Translations under genes and position numbers: made by a program
Origin: Artocarpus heterophyllus
Lineage: Eukaryota > Streptophyta > Magnoliopsida > Rosales > Moraceae
Assembly (NCBI GenBank): GCA_025403435.1
Contig: CM046338.1
Span: forward strand, 25,921,155 to 25,985,154
Reading direction: 5' to 3'
Length of the DNA: 64,000 nucleotides
In this document: in pieces, positions 1 to 12,399 of the stretch
Position numbering within the stretch: the first letter of the stretch is position 1
How the letters are laid out: each line of letters starts with the position of its first letter
The notes under the pieces: generated by a model
Database searches by the model: none
What the model saw: the letters and a program-made list of their open reading frames with translations, nothing else
What the model was told of the DNA's origin: nothing

Positions 1-53
1 AATTACTCTGATATAAAATTTTTAAAATTTCGCTGCGCACTCTTTTTCCAACA
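1..53 (+). repeat. 3' tail of a copia-family LTR, cut by the window edge
   Basis: The first 53 bases match the last bases of the copia LTRs ending at 22940, 33859 and 43698, including the terminal TTTTTCCAACA. The bases that follow do not resemble the tRNA-Met primer site seen after a 5' LTR. This is therefore the end of a 3' LTR or of a solo LTR whose body lies left of the window. Confidence 0.8.
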
Positions 54-1294
54 ATTAGCTGCTGCACTCCTCTCATGAGGGCACGCCTATCATATTTATA
101 TTTATAGTGCAACACTTAGGCCCTAAAGATAAAATGAATGATGTTTTAATATGAAGTTTTAATGAAAAGATATGTTCTATATAAAGTTATGCCTCATGCA
201 CTACTATGACTATAATTACGATTTTATGTAATGGTTTTTAAGAAATGTTTTATATTGTGAGATAAAAAAATATACTTACTAAGTTTATGCTTACTTAGTT
301 TATATCATGTTGCAGATAAGGATAAGATGCAAGTTGACTAAGATGGAGGACAAAGATAGGCGTGTGTGCAATGAGTGTTGGATTGGAAACGGAGTCACAT
401 CATAAAGAAATTTAAACTCAAACAAAATTTAATATATTATGTCTCGTATTTTTATTTGTTCGAGGCTCAATTCTTTTTTTGATATGTTCTTTTGAGTTAT
501 ATTTTGTTGAATATAAAATTGTGTTTCTAAATTTAGTTTCTTAGTTTTACTTTATTGAAAAAAATACATGCATGTGTTTCTGGGATATTTCTCTAGGTGT
601 TGTTAATTATTTTAAACTTCTTATCGGTAATTATTAAGTTTAATAGTAAAAACAACATCTCCTTTTTTTAAAAGTTAGACTCAATTAAATTAAAAAAGTT
701 GAAAGCAAGGTGTATCTTTTAAAAAAAAAATTAAAGATTAACCGGTTATTTATCGTTAAAAAAAAAAAAAAAAAAAGCTGAAGACCAAAAAAAATTGGAT
801 GCCTGTACCTTATGTTTTACTGGGTGGGTTGGTCTTTCGCACGGCAATTTTTCTCCCTCTTTGCATCATAGCCGTCCATTTAAGCACTACTGATGGTATG
901 GATCCAACGTGCATTGCCAAAAATTCTGCAGAGAGATGAACAATCGGCCAGAGATTTGTCACTGAAGACCACAAAACTTTGATAATCCTATCGAAACCAC
1001 ATAGGACGACCGCTTACCAGCATATACATACATATATATATAGATATATATAACTTCTGTGCTGAGAAACCAATTCAACTTTCATTTTCTGAGCAACAAG
1101 ACAGGCGTATATCGAGAAATAATTTAAGAAGAAGTCATTTTGAGTCGATGGTTTTTTTTTTTTTTTACAGTTTTTTAATGTAAAAAAATATGTTTTTTTT
1201 ACAAAAATGCTTCAATTTTTTTCCTTTTCATATTGTTGAGATTTTTTTTTTCACAGTTATTTTTATCTTTTTTTTTTTTTAAAAAAAAGACAAG
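54..1294. other. Gene-free stretch with a possible LTR relic
   Basis: No reading frame here looks coding. Bases 265-345 (a ...CTTACTAAG...GCTTACTTAG...TTGCAGATAAGGATAAG... pattern) resemble the segment of the gypsy LTRs near 27540-27600 (reverse strand) where a leader would start, so 100-560 may be an old LTR remnant. I found no clear ends or target duplication. The rest is AT-rich, with poly-A runs (719-730, 758-775) and poly-T runs (1151-1166, 1268-1280) just before the PPR pseudogene. Confidence 0.4.
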
Positions 1295-3323
1295 ATGTTT
1301 GGTTTGAAATCCGCCGAATTCTCATTTTTCCACCATTTGTTTGACGAAATGCTTCTTTCAGAAAGTCCATTTGCTTCGAATAATCTTATACAGTGCAAAA
1401 TGCGTTCCCGTCATCTTCCCAGTAACCCAAGGGTGGCTGTTCAATACGCTGAATTGTCATTGGCCCACAAGATGTTTGACGAAATGCCTCTTTCAGATAC
1501 TTTTGCTTGGAACAGCCTTATCCCACTTAACCAGTGGTGATTTACACCATCTTTTGTTCACTTATCAGCAAATGCTGCTCCGCGGTGTTCGCCCCGACAG
1601 ACGCACTCTCCTCCGCATCCTGGCTGCCGTCGCCAGCCTTTCGGGTGATTTATTTTTGGCAAAACAAGTCCATGGCCATGCCATCAAACTCGGCTTCTCC
1701 CACCACCAATATGTGATCTCTGCTCTCCTCGAAATGTACAGAAATCTCGACGATATCGACAGAGCAAAACGCCTGATCCTCGACGGGTCCCCTTGCACAA
1801 ACGCGGTTTCTTGGACTCTGCTAGCTAGATTGTACATCAAGGAAGGAAAACCCGGTTTGGCTATCGATTTGCTCTACCAAATGTTGGACTCAGGGGTTGA
1901 AATAGATTCTGTGGCGCTGGCAACTGCTATCAGCGCTGCTAGCATGTTGAAGTCGCTGAAAGACGGTAGGATTCTTCACCAAATAGCTCTACAGCGCAAG
2001 TTAAGAGTTTAACATGTTGGTGAGCAATTTGCTCTTGAAAATGTACATCGATTGCGGGACAATCCAAGATGCTCGAGTGACTTTTGATCAAATGCCCTCC
2101 AGGGATATAATCTCCTGGACGGAAATCATTCACGCGTATGTGAAGAAAGGAGGGTACAGTGAGGGACTAAAACTATTTCCTCGTATGATTACAAATGGAT
2201 TAAAGCCAGACCCTTTCTCAATCTCGAGCACTCTTCCCAGCTTGCGCAAGAGTAACTGCAATTAAGGAAGGCAAGGAAATCCATGGCTACTTGCTTAGAA
2301 ACAGAATAGACATGAATCTCACAGTCCTCAATGCTCTTATCGACGTGTATGCAAAGTCAGGATGCATCAAGTCCGCTTCAAGAATGTTTGCCCAGGTTGA
2401 AGCACAAAGATGATATTTCATGGACTGTGATGATACTGTGGTATAGCTTGCGCGGCCAAGGAGAGCTTGCAGTGGATTTGTGTCGAGAATTGGAAAAAGA
2501 ATCGAGTACAGTATAGATCAGCTCAGATATGTGGATGTCCTTCGTGCGTGCAGCACCGCATGCAAGATTGAAGAAGGCAAATTCTACTTCAACCGCATCA
2601 AGGCACCAGAAGTTGCGCACTGTGCTTTAATGGTTGGTTTTCTGGCAAATGCCGGGCTCTTCAACAAAGCAATGCTTTTCATTCAAGAACACAAGATTGA
2701 AAGGCATGCCAAGGTTCTGCGAGCACTGCTAGATGGCTGCAGAATCCAATAGAGAATGGATTTAGGTAAGCGGGTAGCAGGGCAGTTGAGTGAACTAGAA
2801 CCACTTAATGCTGAGAATTATGTGTTGCTTTCAAACTGGCATGCTCATAATGCCAAATGGGAGATGTTTAATAAAATGAGAGGAATGATTGGAGACATTG
2901 GTTTGAAGCCTATGAAAGCTTATAGTTGGATAGAGTTGAAAAACAAAATTCATGTGTTTGGGACCGGAGATGTGTCACATCCAAGGTCAGAAAGAATTTA
3001 TTGGGAGTTAGAGTGTTTAATGCAGAAAATGGAAGAGGAATTAGGACAGAAGCCTGATGCAGATTATAGTCTTCATGATGTGGATGAAGAGAGGGAGTGC
3101 ATTGGGTTTGGGCACAGTGAAATGTTGGCCATCTCTTTCGGGCTCATCAGTACAGAAGCTGGTGCAACCGTTCACGTGACCAAAAACCTATCGTGTGTGT
3201 CGCTTTTGCCATGATTCCGCCAAGTTTATATCCAAGATTGTAGGGAGAGAGATCATCCTCAAGGAACCTAATCGTTTCCACCATTTTCAGGATGGTCTGT
3301 GTTCTTGTAGTGATTTTTGGTAA
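1295..3323 (+). pseudogene. PPR-DYW protein pseudogene (PLS class)
   Basis: PPR-DYW proteins are nucleus-encoded factors that bind organelle RNA and often act in C-to-U editing. Fragments run in order through three frames: PPR repeats (for example LAHKMFDEMPLSDTFAWNSL, and the VSWTLLARLY and ISWTEIIHAYVK segments), an E-like region near 2880-2960 (YSWIELKNKIHVFGTGD), then a DYW domain with the HSE motif (GHSEMLA, about 3112), CRFCH (about 3198) and the terminal CSCSDFW before TAA at 3321. The frame changes near 1520, 2012, 2242, 2400, 2480 and 3195, and an in-frame TAG sits at 2750, so no full protein can be made. The DYW zinc-binding residues survive, so decay looks moderate. A 135-bp (45-codon) duplication is visible near the start (about 1312-1390 against 1447-1525). 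I see no intron, as is usual for the family. The specific parent gene is not recognised. Confidence 0.88.
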
Positions 3324-4728
3324 GTTCCTTTGTTCTTTTTTTTTAGTTGGTTTAAGGCTATATTTTTGGCTATTCCTTTGTTCTTTCTTTAGGTGATTTT
3401 TTTTTTTTTTTGGAAGTGATAATAAAATACATTGAAATATGATGCCAATCTAGCCCAAAGAATTACAATAGAGAGCTTGCAATTCCATTTCAGCATGTTT
3501 TTCTATGTGGAACACATATTGTCAAACGTAATGTTACCCTCTATTGGGGAGAAAAAATTCTGAACTCGTTAAACAAAGCTGATAAGCTCTTCATTTCAGT
3601 TTGCTTACAAAATGGTTCGTGTATTTGTGTGTGGTGAGATACATGTACAGTCCTTGTGCGATCATAGTACATTCCACTCGTAGTACTCGAATTATGACCG
3701 CTACATCAGCTTAGGTTTTGATGTGTTATTTGAGAAATAGGGCAACATATCTGGCCCATTTGGTTCATAGGCCTAAAGAGAAAGTTTGAAAAGAAATTTA
3801 AAAATTTTGTGAATGAAAATGCTGTCACGAAAAAGTTTGAAATAAATGGACAGATCATTATTTTAAAGACACCAAAGCAGAGGGAAAAAGAAAGAACCCA
3901 AAAGTGGAAAGATGTAACGAGCACATTCCTTTCGTAAGAGCTAAAGGTATTTTGAAGCGTTAAAATAGACAAGCTTGAGTCGTGTAATAACAACACCCTA
4001 CCAGGTGTTCTCTTCGTAGTTTTAAAAAAAAGATTAATCCACACCTAAAAGTTATATGATTGGTCCAAAAAATTACGATGCAAATTGTCTTTTGATCTTA
4101 AACTCTAAAATCAATGGTATTTCTAGTCAAATTACATGGAGTAAAATAAGATAGAGTTTGGATTTAGCAAGGCAAGAGTTCGATGACGATGATGATAACA
4201 ACAACAACAATAATAATACATCATCGTTTTCGTTAATGGTATTTCCCTAAACACTTTTGTACACAATCTAGTAGAAAGGAAGGATAAAGATGTTGAAGGA
4301 TAGATTTTGGAGAAGATAGCAGAATCCTAGATTCTTGTTAGAGAGGAAATTGTGAAATAAATAAATAAATAAAGTATATCTCACCATTTTTAATCGTTAA
4401 TTTCAAGGAAAAAAAAAAGATGAAAGAAAATATTTGGTATAACAAATGGAATGTTAAATAGCTCTTCTTTTTTTTTTTTGCAAAGGGAAATATATTTTTA
4501 AATTCAAGAAATACAAAAACAAATACTAACCTATATTACCTCAAATTATAGGAAACTACGACTGAGACAGGTGATTTGGTTCACCAGTAAACTCAAGTGA
4601 AACAGTTTAAGGGAACAACAATGCACTGAATTTTGGAAATGGTACATAAACAATAGAGTACGTACATGACTCTTTAGAAAAACCTCCATGATCGAAAGAA
4701 AAATCCAATCCACTGAAATTGAGAGACA
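3324..4728. other. Gene-free stretch
   Basis: No credible coding frame is present. The stretch has poly-T tracts (3399-3412, 4469-4480) and a simple-repeat cluster at 4183-4220 (GATGAT, AACAAC and AATAAT units). Nothing here supports an RNA gene or a mobile element with definable ends. Confidence 0.5.
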
Positions 4729-4733
4729 CGTAG

Positions 4734-7700
4734 TGTAACACCCCGGTATTTTCAATACATTAAAAATGCATTAAGTTAAGGATTATATTAAGATAAAAAA
4801 TACAGTTTAAAGAAAAATATTGTATAATAATATGAAAAATTATACAGTATAAGAGTAATACAGTATAAGAAAGTACATTGATAAAGTTATACAGTATGAA
4901 AATTACACTGCAAAAGTAACGCAGTGAAAGAATTAGACTGTTTAAGGTCATGCAGTATAGAAATTGGATTGTTTAAGTTGAAGCAGTATAGGAATAATAT
5001 TGTTTGGAGATGTAAAAATGAATAAGAAATGCTGTAATAGTATAAAGAATGTACCAACAATAGAAAAAAATATTGTCAGTATAAATTTGGATAGTACAAA
5101 GTGAGATAATATTGGAATTACATTATGTGATGGATGTGGATAAGTATTGGAGGTTATGGGACCTCATGAACTGTATGAAAAGAATACTAATAGTATATGA
5201 AAAATGTTGTCAGTATAAACTTGGACTACGTAAAAAGTTAGTGGGACATTTTGCAAGTTTTGATTGGGCCACCACATCCACTAATGTGGCCCAATCACAT
5301 TTGGCCATCCAAAGTAATCTAATTGATTACCAAGGTGATGACTCATCACCTTGTTATAAAAAAAAAAAAAGAAAAAGGAAAACAAAAAGGAAAAAGAAAA
5401 AGAAAAAGTTGAATTAATATATGATATAAGAGATCATATATAGTCTCCACCGTGCAAGGCAAGAAAAAAGGAAAGAGAAGCCTGCAAAGGAAAGAAAGAA
5501 AGAAAGAAAGGAAGGACAGAAGGAAAAAAAAAAAAGCTCCATTTTTTCCCTAGCCCAAAACCCTTCCCCCATGCTCTCTCCTCTCAAAGTTTTGATGAAT
5601 CCCAAGCTCCAAATGATGTGAGGAAATAAGAACAAGTGAAGGACATGAGGATTTAAGAGTTTTCAAGGTAAAACCTAAGCTTTACCTATTATGTTTAAGG
5701 GTTTTTATTCATGATTTGGTTGAGATTTTTATGAGGATTGTTATGAATGTTGTCAAGGGTGTTGAGAAGGTTTTCAAGCATTTCAAAGGAGGATCAAAAG
5801 GCTTGATGAAGTTTAGGTAAAATTCTAAACTTCATGCTTGAAAAAGTTTATGTTTTTAATGCATATTAAGTGTTTGATGAAATGTTTAAGCCATGGCATG
5901 TAATATGGGCATTATGGCATGGTTATTTTATGTTATATGTTGATAGTGATGATGATGGAAAGAAAAAAGTAAGGGTTTTGATGAAATTTGAAAATGGACT
6001 AAATTGCAAAGAAAAAACAATTCTCGGCAGATTTGAAAATAAGCCAAAAAGTCTCTCTAAACGATGAAATTTCAAGAAAGTTACAACACTAAAGTTGTAG
6101 AACACTTTGAAATTGTTAGGACAACATGGACAATTTCTTAAAATTCTGCCCGGTTTAAAAGTTATGAATTTTACGAAATTTTGGGCACAAAATTTCAAGA
6201 AATAAAAACGTTATGAAAAGTTTAGAATTCGACCATGGTGCTTTTGTAAGTTTTATTCCTTGTAAGAAACTGAGTGTTTTGGTATAAAGTAGTCAATTTT
6301 GGTTCTGAGGGCAAAAATGTAAATATCTTTGTATTTCGGGCCAAAACAGTAAAATTATGTGAAAACTAGGTTTTTCACCAAGAAATATAGAATTCTTACA
6401 CTGCTGTAGGCAGTGAGTGATTAAGGATGTTAAGTCCTAAAGGATTCAAAATTTAGTCAAAGAAAAGAAGGAAAGAAAAATGTTAAGGGTAAAATGGTCA
6501 TTTTATGAAAAAATGCCAAAATGGACCTCAAATGCCCGATGTCGGTAAACATTTCTTAGTGGCAATTTTTTTGTAATATGTAAGTAATGAAACATTAAAG
6601 TTAAGCAATAGGTTTTATAGAATTAAGAAATAGACGAAAAACCTGTTAGGGGTAAAATCGTCATTATGAAGGTAAACGGCTAGAACGGAGTCAAACACTC
6701 TGATTTAGCATAACGTTATCAAATGAAAAATGTTCCGCAATATGTTAAGTAGCATAACCGTCACGTGTGACTAGAGATTTAATAAGAGATGTTCAAGTAA
6801 ACGAAAGGTAACTCGGTGGGTTACAAAATTAAGTAAAGGAAAAGGGTAAACCAATAGTGTATAAGTCAAGTTAAAAAGAAAGAATGGTTAATGTTTACAT
6901 TTTCTTATCAATCGAGTGGATTGATAAAAAGAAAGTTAATTAATGAGTCGGCTGTCGTATGATTAAGACATAGAAGTCGACCAATGGAAGGAAAATGAAC
7001 GAGAAAGGAACATAATAGAGAACGCTAGGGCATAGTCCTAGGTAAGTTTCAAACTTCACCTATAGGATGAAGTAAATGATTTTTAAATGCTTATTTACAT
7101 GTTTGCAAATGTGTTTGCAATTGTTATGCAAGTTGTTTTTAAAGTATATTTGCATTTATTATGCAAAAAAGTTCTAAAGTACAAAAGAAGATTTGCAATG
7201 AATTTGCAACCGTTATGTTTAAAGTTTATTTGCATATTGATATGCATAATATTTTTAAAAGTTCAAGCTATGATATTTAAAGTATGTTTTGCATTATGAC
7301 AATACATAATGTTTTATAGTTTAAGTTATAAGTTTTATGATACATTTGTTATGCAATAAGTTGCATTTGTTATACAATAAGTTTTAAAATAAAAGTTATA
7401 ATTTACAAAATGTGATTGCGTTATATGATGCATTTGTTATGCAATAAGTTTCAGAGTACAAATTATGATTAGCAAAATGTGTTTGCATATGATGTGATTG
7501 CATTTGATATACTCACTAAGGTTAATAAAAAGGTAACGTAAAGATAAAAAGAAAGTGTCGTACCAGCCTCCTTATTGTAAGGTAATGAAAGTAAAGTTAA
7601 AGTTTAACCTCCTAAATGTGAGGTACATGGCCTCAAAGATCGATGGCCTTAAGTCTTCCACAAGAGAAGCATCACGTTTATGATCTCATGATTAGGGATG

Positions 7701-8655
7701 TTGGTACAAACACTAATGGTTATAAGATAAAGAAACTTAAGGAACAAGAATAGAAAGTTAAAGTAAGATAAGGAAAGCTAAGGAATAAAGAAAGAAAGTT
7801 AAAGTAAGAAAAGAATGTTCATAAAATGCTCATAATTGAAGTTCATAATTGAGCATAAATGGAAACATGCATTTTGATTTTATTGGTTTTCCTTGTTATG
7901 AAACATTTATATGCTATGGAAAACATTCTGAGGAATGTTTTATATTAAGTGTTTATAAAAACATAAATAACGATTATGAAGAGCAATCTAAGGATTGTTT
8001 TATGTTAAATATTTTATGAAAAGCGTTTATGAAAACGTTATAGAAATGCTTTATAAAAACGTTTATGAGAAACGTATTGAAAATGTTTTATGAAAAATGA
8101 TTATGAAAAATGTTTTAAGAAAAAGGTTTCCATGAGAAAAGTTTCTAAAGCATGTTTTAAATGAATTGTGAGAATATGTTTGAACTTACTGAGCGAAAGC
8201 TCATAAAAAGTTTCTTCATGTTGTAAGTAGTATGTAGGCAACCAGTAAGATCCGTTAAAAGAGCTGGGTGCTGCGGAGGATGGATGCGAGGATTTAGGTA
8301 TAGATACCATCACAGTTTGCTTCCGCTACACAAAGAAAAGGTTTTCCACTATTTAATGTAATGTTTTCAAAGTTTTAAGAAAATCAGAGTTTGAAGAAAT
8401 GTTTTCAAAGTTTTAAGATACAGTTTACGAACTGTTTAATATAATTATAAAGTTAAGTTTTAGTAAATGCTTCTTATTAAGTTCTCAACTTGAATGGCGA
8501 CAGAGGTCGCAACAGTTTTTAAAGAACGTTTTAAAGGATAATGATGTGAAAAAAAAAATTATTCAGCATTTTTCTTACTAAGTAAGTAAGATTATTATTT
8601 AAGTAATGATGTTTTAAGTAAGTAAAGTGACTGTCTGAAAAGTAGGGTCGTCACA
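4734..8655 (+). mobile_element. Solo LTR of a gypsy-type retrotransposon (family C), 3.9 kb
   Basis: The element opens TGTAACACCCCGG and closes GGGTCGTCACA. It is flanked on both sides by CGTAG (4729-4733 and 8656-8660), a perfect 5-bp TSD. There is no internal coding domain, so it is a single LTR left by recombination between two LTRs of one element. The start resembles other plant gypsy LTRs (TGTAACACCC, as in family B). Around 6020-6170 it shares a segment (TCTCGGCAGATTTGAAAAT and following) with the LTR at the window end (63080 onwards). Open frames inside it, such as 5112-5417, are incidental. A purine tract (5347-5408) and a GAAA repeat (about 5490-5515) lie within it. Confidence 0.9.
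4795..5220 (+). repeat. Degenerate interspersed ACAGTATA repeats inside the solo LTR
   Basis: About ten imperfect copies of (T)ACAGTATAA/G occur in 430 bases, for example near 4841, 4857, 4889, 4950, 4980, 5076 and 5209. Spacing is irregular, about 12 to 90 bases. Related palindromic forms occur in the family A LTRs (17638-17690, 39500-39535) and at 62224-62305. Confidence 0.6.
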
Positions 8656-8660
8656 CGTAG

Positions 8661-8948
8661 GACCAAAGCTACACAAAATACCACTAAGAAACAAACATAG
8701 TGGACTGAGAATACAACTAATATTGCAAAACAAAATAAACACACTATCAAATCAAGATAAAAAAAAACATTTTTATCGTAAACCACAAACATGGAAAAAA
8801 ATATGTGTTCTTAAAAAATTAAAGTAAAACTCTAAAGCACATTGACGAAACCTCCAACAATGAGACGACCAACAAAAACACCAAAAACAAAAGTAGAGCC
8901 CAAGAGATGCACATGTAGTCGAAGCTAGTTGAATAATAAAATGTAAGA
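8661..8948. other. Gene-free flank of the solo LTR
   Basis: AT-rich sequence follows the target duplication. I see no gene or repeat with definable ends. Confidence 0.4.
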
Positions 8949-9101
8949 GGATGTTTAGCTAAGAGGTGGTGTGAACCACAAACTCAGTTATGAACAGTGT
9001 AAAGCTCTCACATCTTACAGTAAAAAGAAAAAAAAGTTGCTACAGTGTAAAGCTCTCACATGCTACAATAAAAAACGGTTCCCACCACTAACCAAACACC
9101 C
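8949..9101. mobile_element. MITE with about 25-bp terminal inverted repeats (copy 1)
   Basis: The left end GGATGTTTAGCTAAGAGGTG is the imperfect inverse of the right end CACCACTAACCAAACACCC. The centre holds two copies of an ACAGTGTAAAGCTCTCACAT-like unit, also present in the elements at 14690-14851 and 61635-61773. At about 150 bp it is too short to code. The GGGTGTTTGGTT end type is common in plant MITEs. I could not identify a convincing TSD, so the superfamily is open. Confidence 0.6.
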
Positions 9102-9734
9102 ACTAAGTCTCACATGCCACCACCGTCATTATCGGAAGACCACATTGCTACAACCATATGAATTCCATGGCTATGTAGATCAATCCTTTGAAGGATCACC
9201 AATAATAGCACTCTAAATCAATGTTCACCAATCCCTACACACATTCAATTCGCCCTAATAAAAGCTTCACCATACACTACCTCCACCACTAGAAAACTCA
9301 TTGTTCGTGAGCTTGGAGACTAAATTTTACGGTCGAGAGCTTAGTGACACGCCTGAAGACTGTCTTAGAACTCCGACCATCCCAACCCCAATTCAAATTT
9401 CTCTCTTTCTCTCTCTTTTTTCTCTAGGCCGTACTTCTCGGGAATTACACCATATATTTTTATAACAATATTTATCATAATTACATATTGGATCGTTTCA
9501 TTTTCAAAACAAAAAAGTTTTAGTTCAAACAAATTTTATTATAACATTTTTTCTTATAATATTTGAGTTGCTACAATGTTTTCATTTCAAACTTTCACTT
9601 TTAACCAATAAAACAAACGCCCTAATTGTCTTCTTGGTTCAAGGATATAATTATCTTATATGCTAAATTAGACATTCTTTTTACCTTTTTTTTTTCCTAC
9701 TACACATTGTCAAAAAAAATGTTATTAACATTAA
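9102..9734. other. Gene-free stretch
   Basis: Non-coding and AT-rich, with a CT-rich patch at 9400-9425. No supported gene, RNA or element ends. Confidence 0.4.
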
Positions 9735-10186
9735 TAGTCTTTAAACTTTAAGGTGTCTTCCATTTTGCTCAGAACTTTAAAAATCATTACTTTATCCCCA
9801 TGAACTTTCAAAACTCCTCACTTTTTCCCTCTGAGCTTTAAAAATCACTATTTTTCCCTCTAAACTTTTGCCTCTTGAGCCTCCAATTTTTTTGTTCAAA
9901 TGGACAGAATCAAGTTTTCATGATTCATATATGGAAGTGATAAAATCTTATTTTTGTCCTTACAGATGACTCATATACAAATCACGTAGGTTTAATTTCG
10001 TCTATTGAACAAAAAATCGAATGTTCATGGTGTAAATTGAGGAGCTTTGAAAATTTAAGGAACAATGTAGTGTTTTTTTAAATTTTAGAGGGTAAAAAGT
10101 AAGAAGTTTTAAAAATTTTAAAAATAAAAAGTTATTTTTAAAGTTTAAAAGATAAAATAAAAGAGACCGTAATGTTTAAAAGTCAC
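9735..10186. mobile_element. Foldback element with arms of nearly 190 bp
   Basis: The left arm (about 9735-9920) pairs in reverse complement with the right arm (about 10000-10186) along its whole length. Clear blocks are the left ACTTTTTCCCTCTGAGCTTT against the right AAATTTTAGAGGGTAAAAAG, and the left TTGTTCAAATGGACAG near the loop against the right CGTCTATTGAACAA. The arms are diverged. No coding capacity or TSD is visible. It is probably a non-autonomous DNA transposon; the superfamily is not determined. Confidence 0.65.
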
Positions 10187-12394
10187 AGTATTTATGATAA
10201 AAAAAGAAAAAAAAAATACCCCCTGCCATTTTATTTTCCTCACTTTGATATTTTGCTTCTCCCTCCTTTTTTTTTTTGTTTTTTTTTTTTGTGTTTTTGT
10301 TTTCTATCCATCTTACAAGACATTCATGAGTCAATCAAAGAACTCAAGTAGGAGTTTTCAAGAGCTTACTTGCTCGACAGAAAAACTTACCTAACCTTTC
10401 TCACCAAACAAAGACTGACTTTTTTTTTTTTTTTACTTTTGCGATTCTCCCTTACTCTGGCAAAAAAATAGGACTTGTACTCCACTGTTGAACCAACTTT
10501 TGATGTGTTTGTCTCTTGTTGGTCAAGATTTCTCAGGTTCCGCATGTGTTCCTCAGCTTGCCTTTAGAGATAATTCAAACATTATATTAATCATACCAGT
10601 CGCCATCAAAAAAAATAAATAAATAAAGACAACATGGTCTCTACGGTGGTTTGTTCCTATTCCACCAACTCTTTGCTTTCCTTGATGGAAACAATCTTTG
10701 TTGCTAAAAAAATTTATTAACTGAAACAAAAAGGAAAGAAAAAGGATATGTACTTCACATTTGCATTTTCTTTTTTTCAGAGGAATATTATGCGATTCTA
10801 ATATTATATTATCATTTGTATTGCTATAGTGTGTGAATAGCCAAAAGCCCAAAACTGTTTTTGTTTCTTAGTCTAAAAGAACGAGCTTCTAATTACTCTC
10901 TCATATTTATGAACCTTAAATCTAAATAAAATCACTCAAAATGATAAAAAAAAAAAGTCCTCAAAACTTGCATAATTTGATACCTATTACAAGTCAAAAA
11001 AATCCTTCCTTCGTGAAATTCTCACCAAACAAAACTATAATGCAAAATAGTGGCGCACTTCCTAGCCCACCAACTCCTTGACGTTTTGTTTATCAATTTT
11101 ATAAATCAGAAAATGAAAAATTATACAAAACACAATGGTAAGTGGGGAGTATTAAAGTTGGTCAAACCATGTGAAAGTTACTCATTGCTAACTCAACCAA
11201 AGAATCCGAACAATCTCCTCAGTAGTTTTGTGCACATAAACTAAGGATTCAGAAACCAAATAAAATATTAACATGCTATTGCGATCGCTGCAATCACATT
11301 TAACAAATCACATAAAAGTCATCACTTAATTTAATTAATATTCATATCAAACAATCAAGATATTGAAAAATTATTCGCTAAATCCAACGTAATATTTCAT
11401 CACATTTATATTATTTAAATATAAGTACGTTGAATTTAGTGAATAATATTTAATAAAATTATTAATGATTAAAAAATAATTTTATACATTTATCTAAAAA
11501 AATTTGGGAATATTTTTCTTCAGGGTGTACGCTAGTTATGATTGTATTGGAGATAATGTTGTATTTGCACAACGTTTTGTACAAAAAAGATGTGGGTGTC
11601 AGTCATTATTGCCAAAATATGATGTCTCGTTGTGAATTCTTGTTAAATGAGGCAACTGCTTTCTCTTTTAAGGGTTGTTTGAGTAAATTTCTCTGATCAA
11701 TGGAAAGGAGGCCACCAACCACAATCTTTATAGATCAAAATCAAGCAATGTTAAACACCATAGAGTACGTCCCCTTCTACAGCACATTGCCCATGTCAAA
11801 TGACACATGGCAAGGAACGCTCCGTCACATTTGGCATTAGGATTGTTAATTGCAATACCATTTTGTTAGAATAGTTCCGTTTATTAATTGACCTCTGTTA
11901 ATTATTGAATCACTATTACAATAAATTTATAAATTTGAGGTCTCATTTCTCAAAATTTATCACAATTGAAAGTTTCATATTCAAGTTGTTAAGCGCCTAA
12001 AAATAATTTTAGGGGATACACTGTACGCTATAATCAATATAATAACATTTATTAGAAAGTGATATGTAGCAGTGGTAATATGATTCTTAAATAATTTGCA
12101 GTATCGTATTTGATTGCATACAAAATTCTTCTCTCACATTAAGTTAGGATTGATTTCATAAATGTTCCTTGGACCATAAATCCCAATTTGATGTGCTTGT
12201 GTCTCCTAAACTTTTAAAACTATATAAACTAATTGAAAACACCCCCTCCATTTATAATAATAAAAAATGATGTGATACTAATTATAATTTTATAAGTGTC
12301 CCCAAACAATTGTTTTAAGTCAACTTGTCCTTGAATCATTAACTTGCGTCAAATCAGAGGACAAATTGACATAAAATCAATATTGAGGGAGCAT
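10187..12394. other. Gene-free stretch of 2.2 kb
   Basis: I see no coding frame with recognisable content on either strand. The stretch includes poly-pyrimidine runs (10255-10300, 10420-10440) and a short inverted repeat at 11370-11447, listed separately. It ends at the TTATG target site of the copia solo LTR. Confidence 0.45.
11370..11447. repeat. 22-bp inverted repeat, potential hairpin
   Basis: Bases 11370-11391 and 11426-11447 are reverse complements with two mismatches (ATTATTCGCTAAATCCAACG against CGTTGAATTTAGTGAATAAT). They are separated by 34 AT-rich bases. It could be a MITE relic or a hairpin-forming RNA. Nothing supports expression. Confidence 0.45.
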
Positions 12395-12399
12395 TTATG

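Noticed and set aside
5112..5417. 101-residue open frame with a lysine-rich end
   Set aside because: Lies inside the 4734-8655 solo LTR. The lysines come from a purine tract, and no domain is recognisable.
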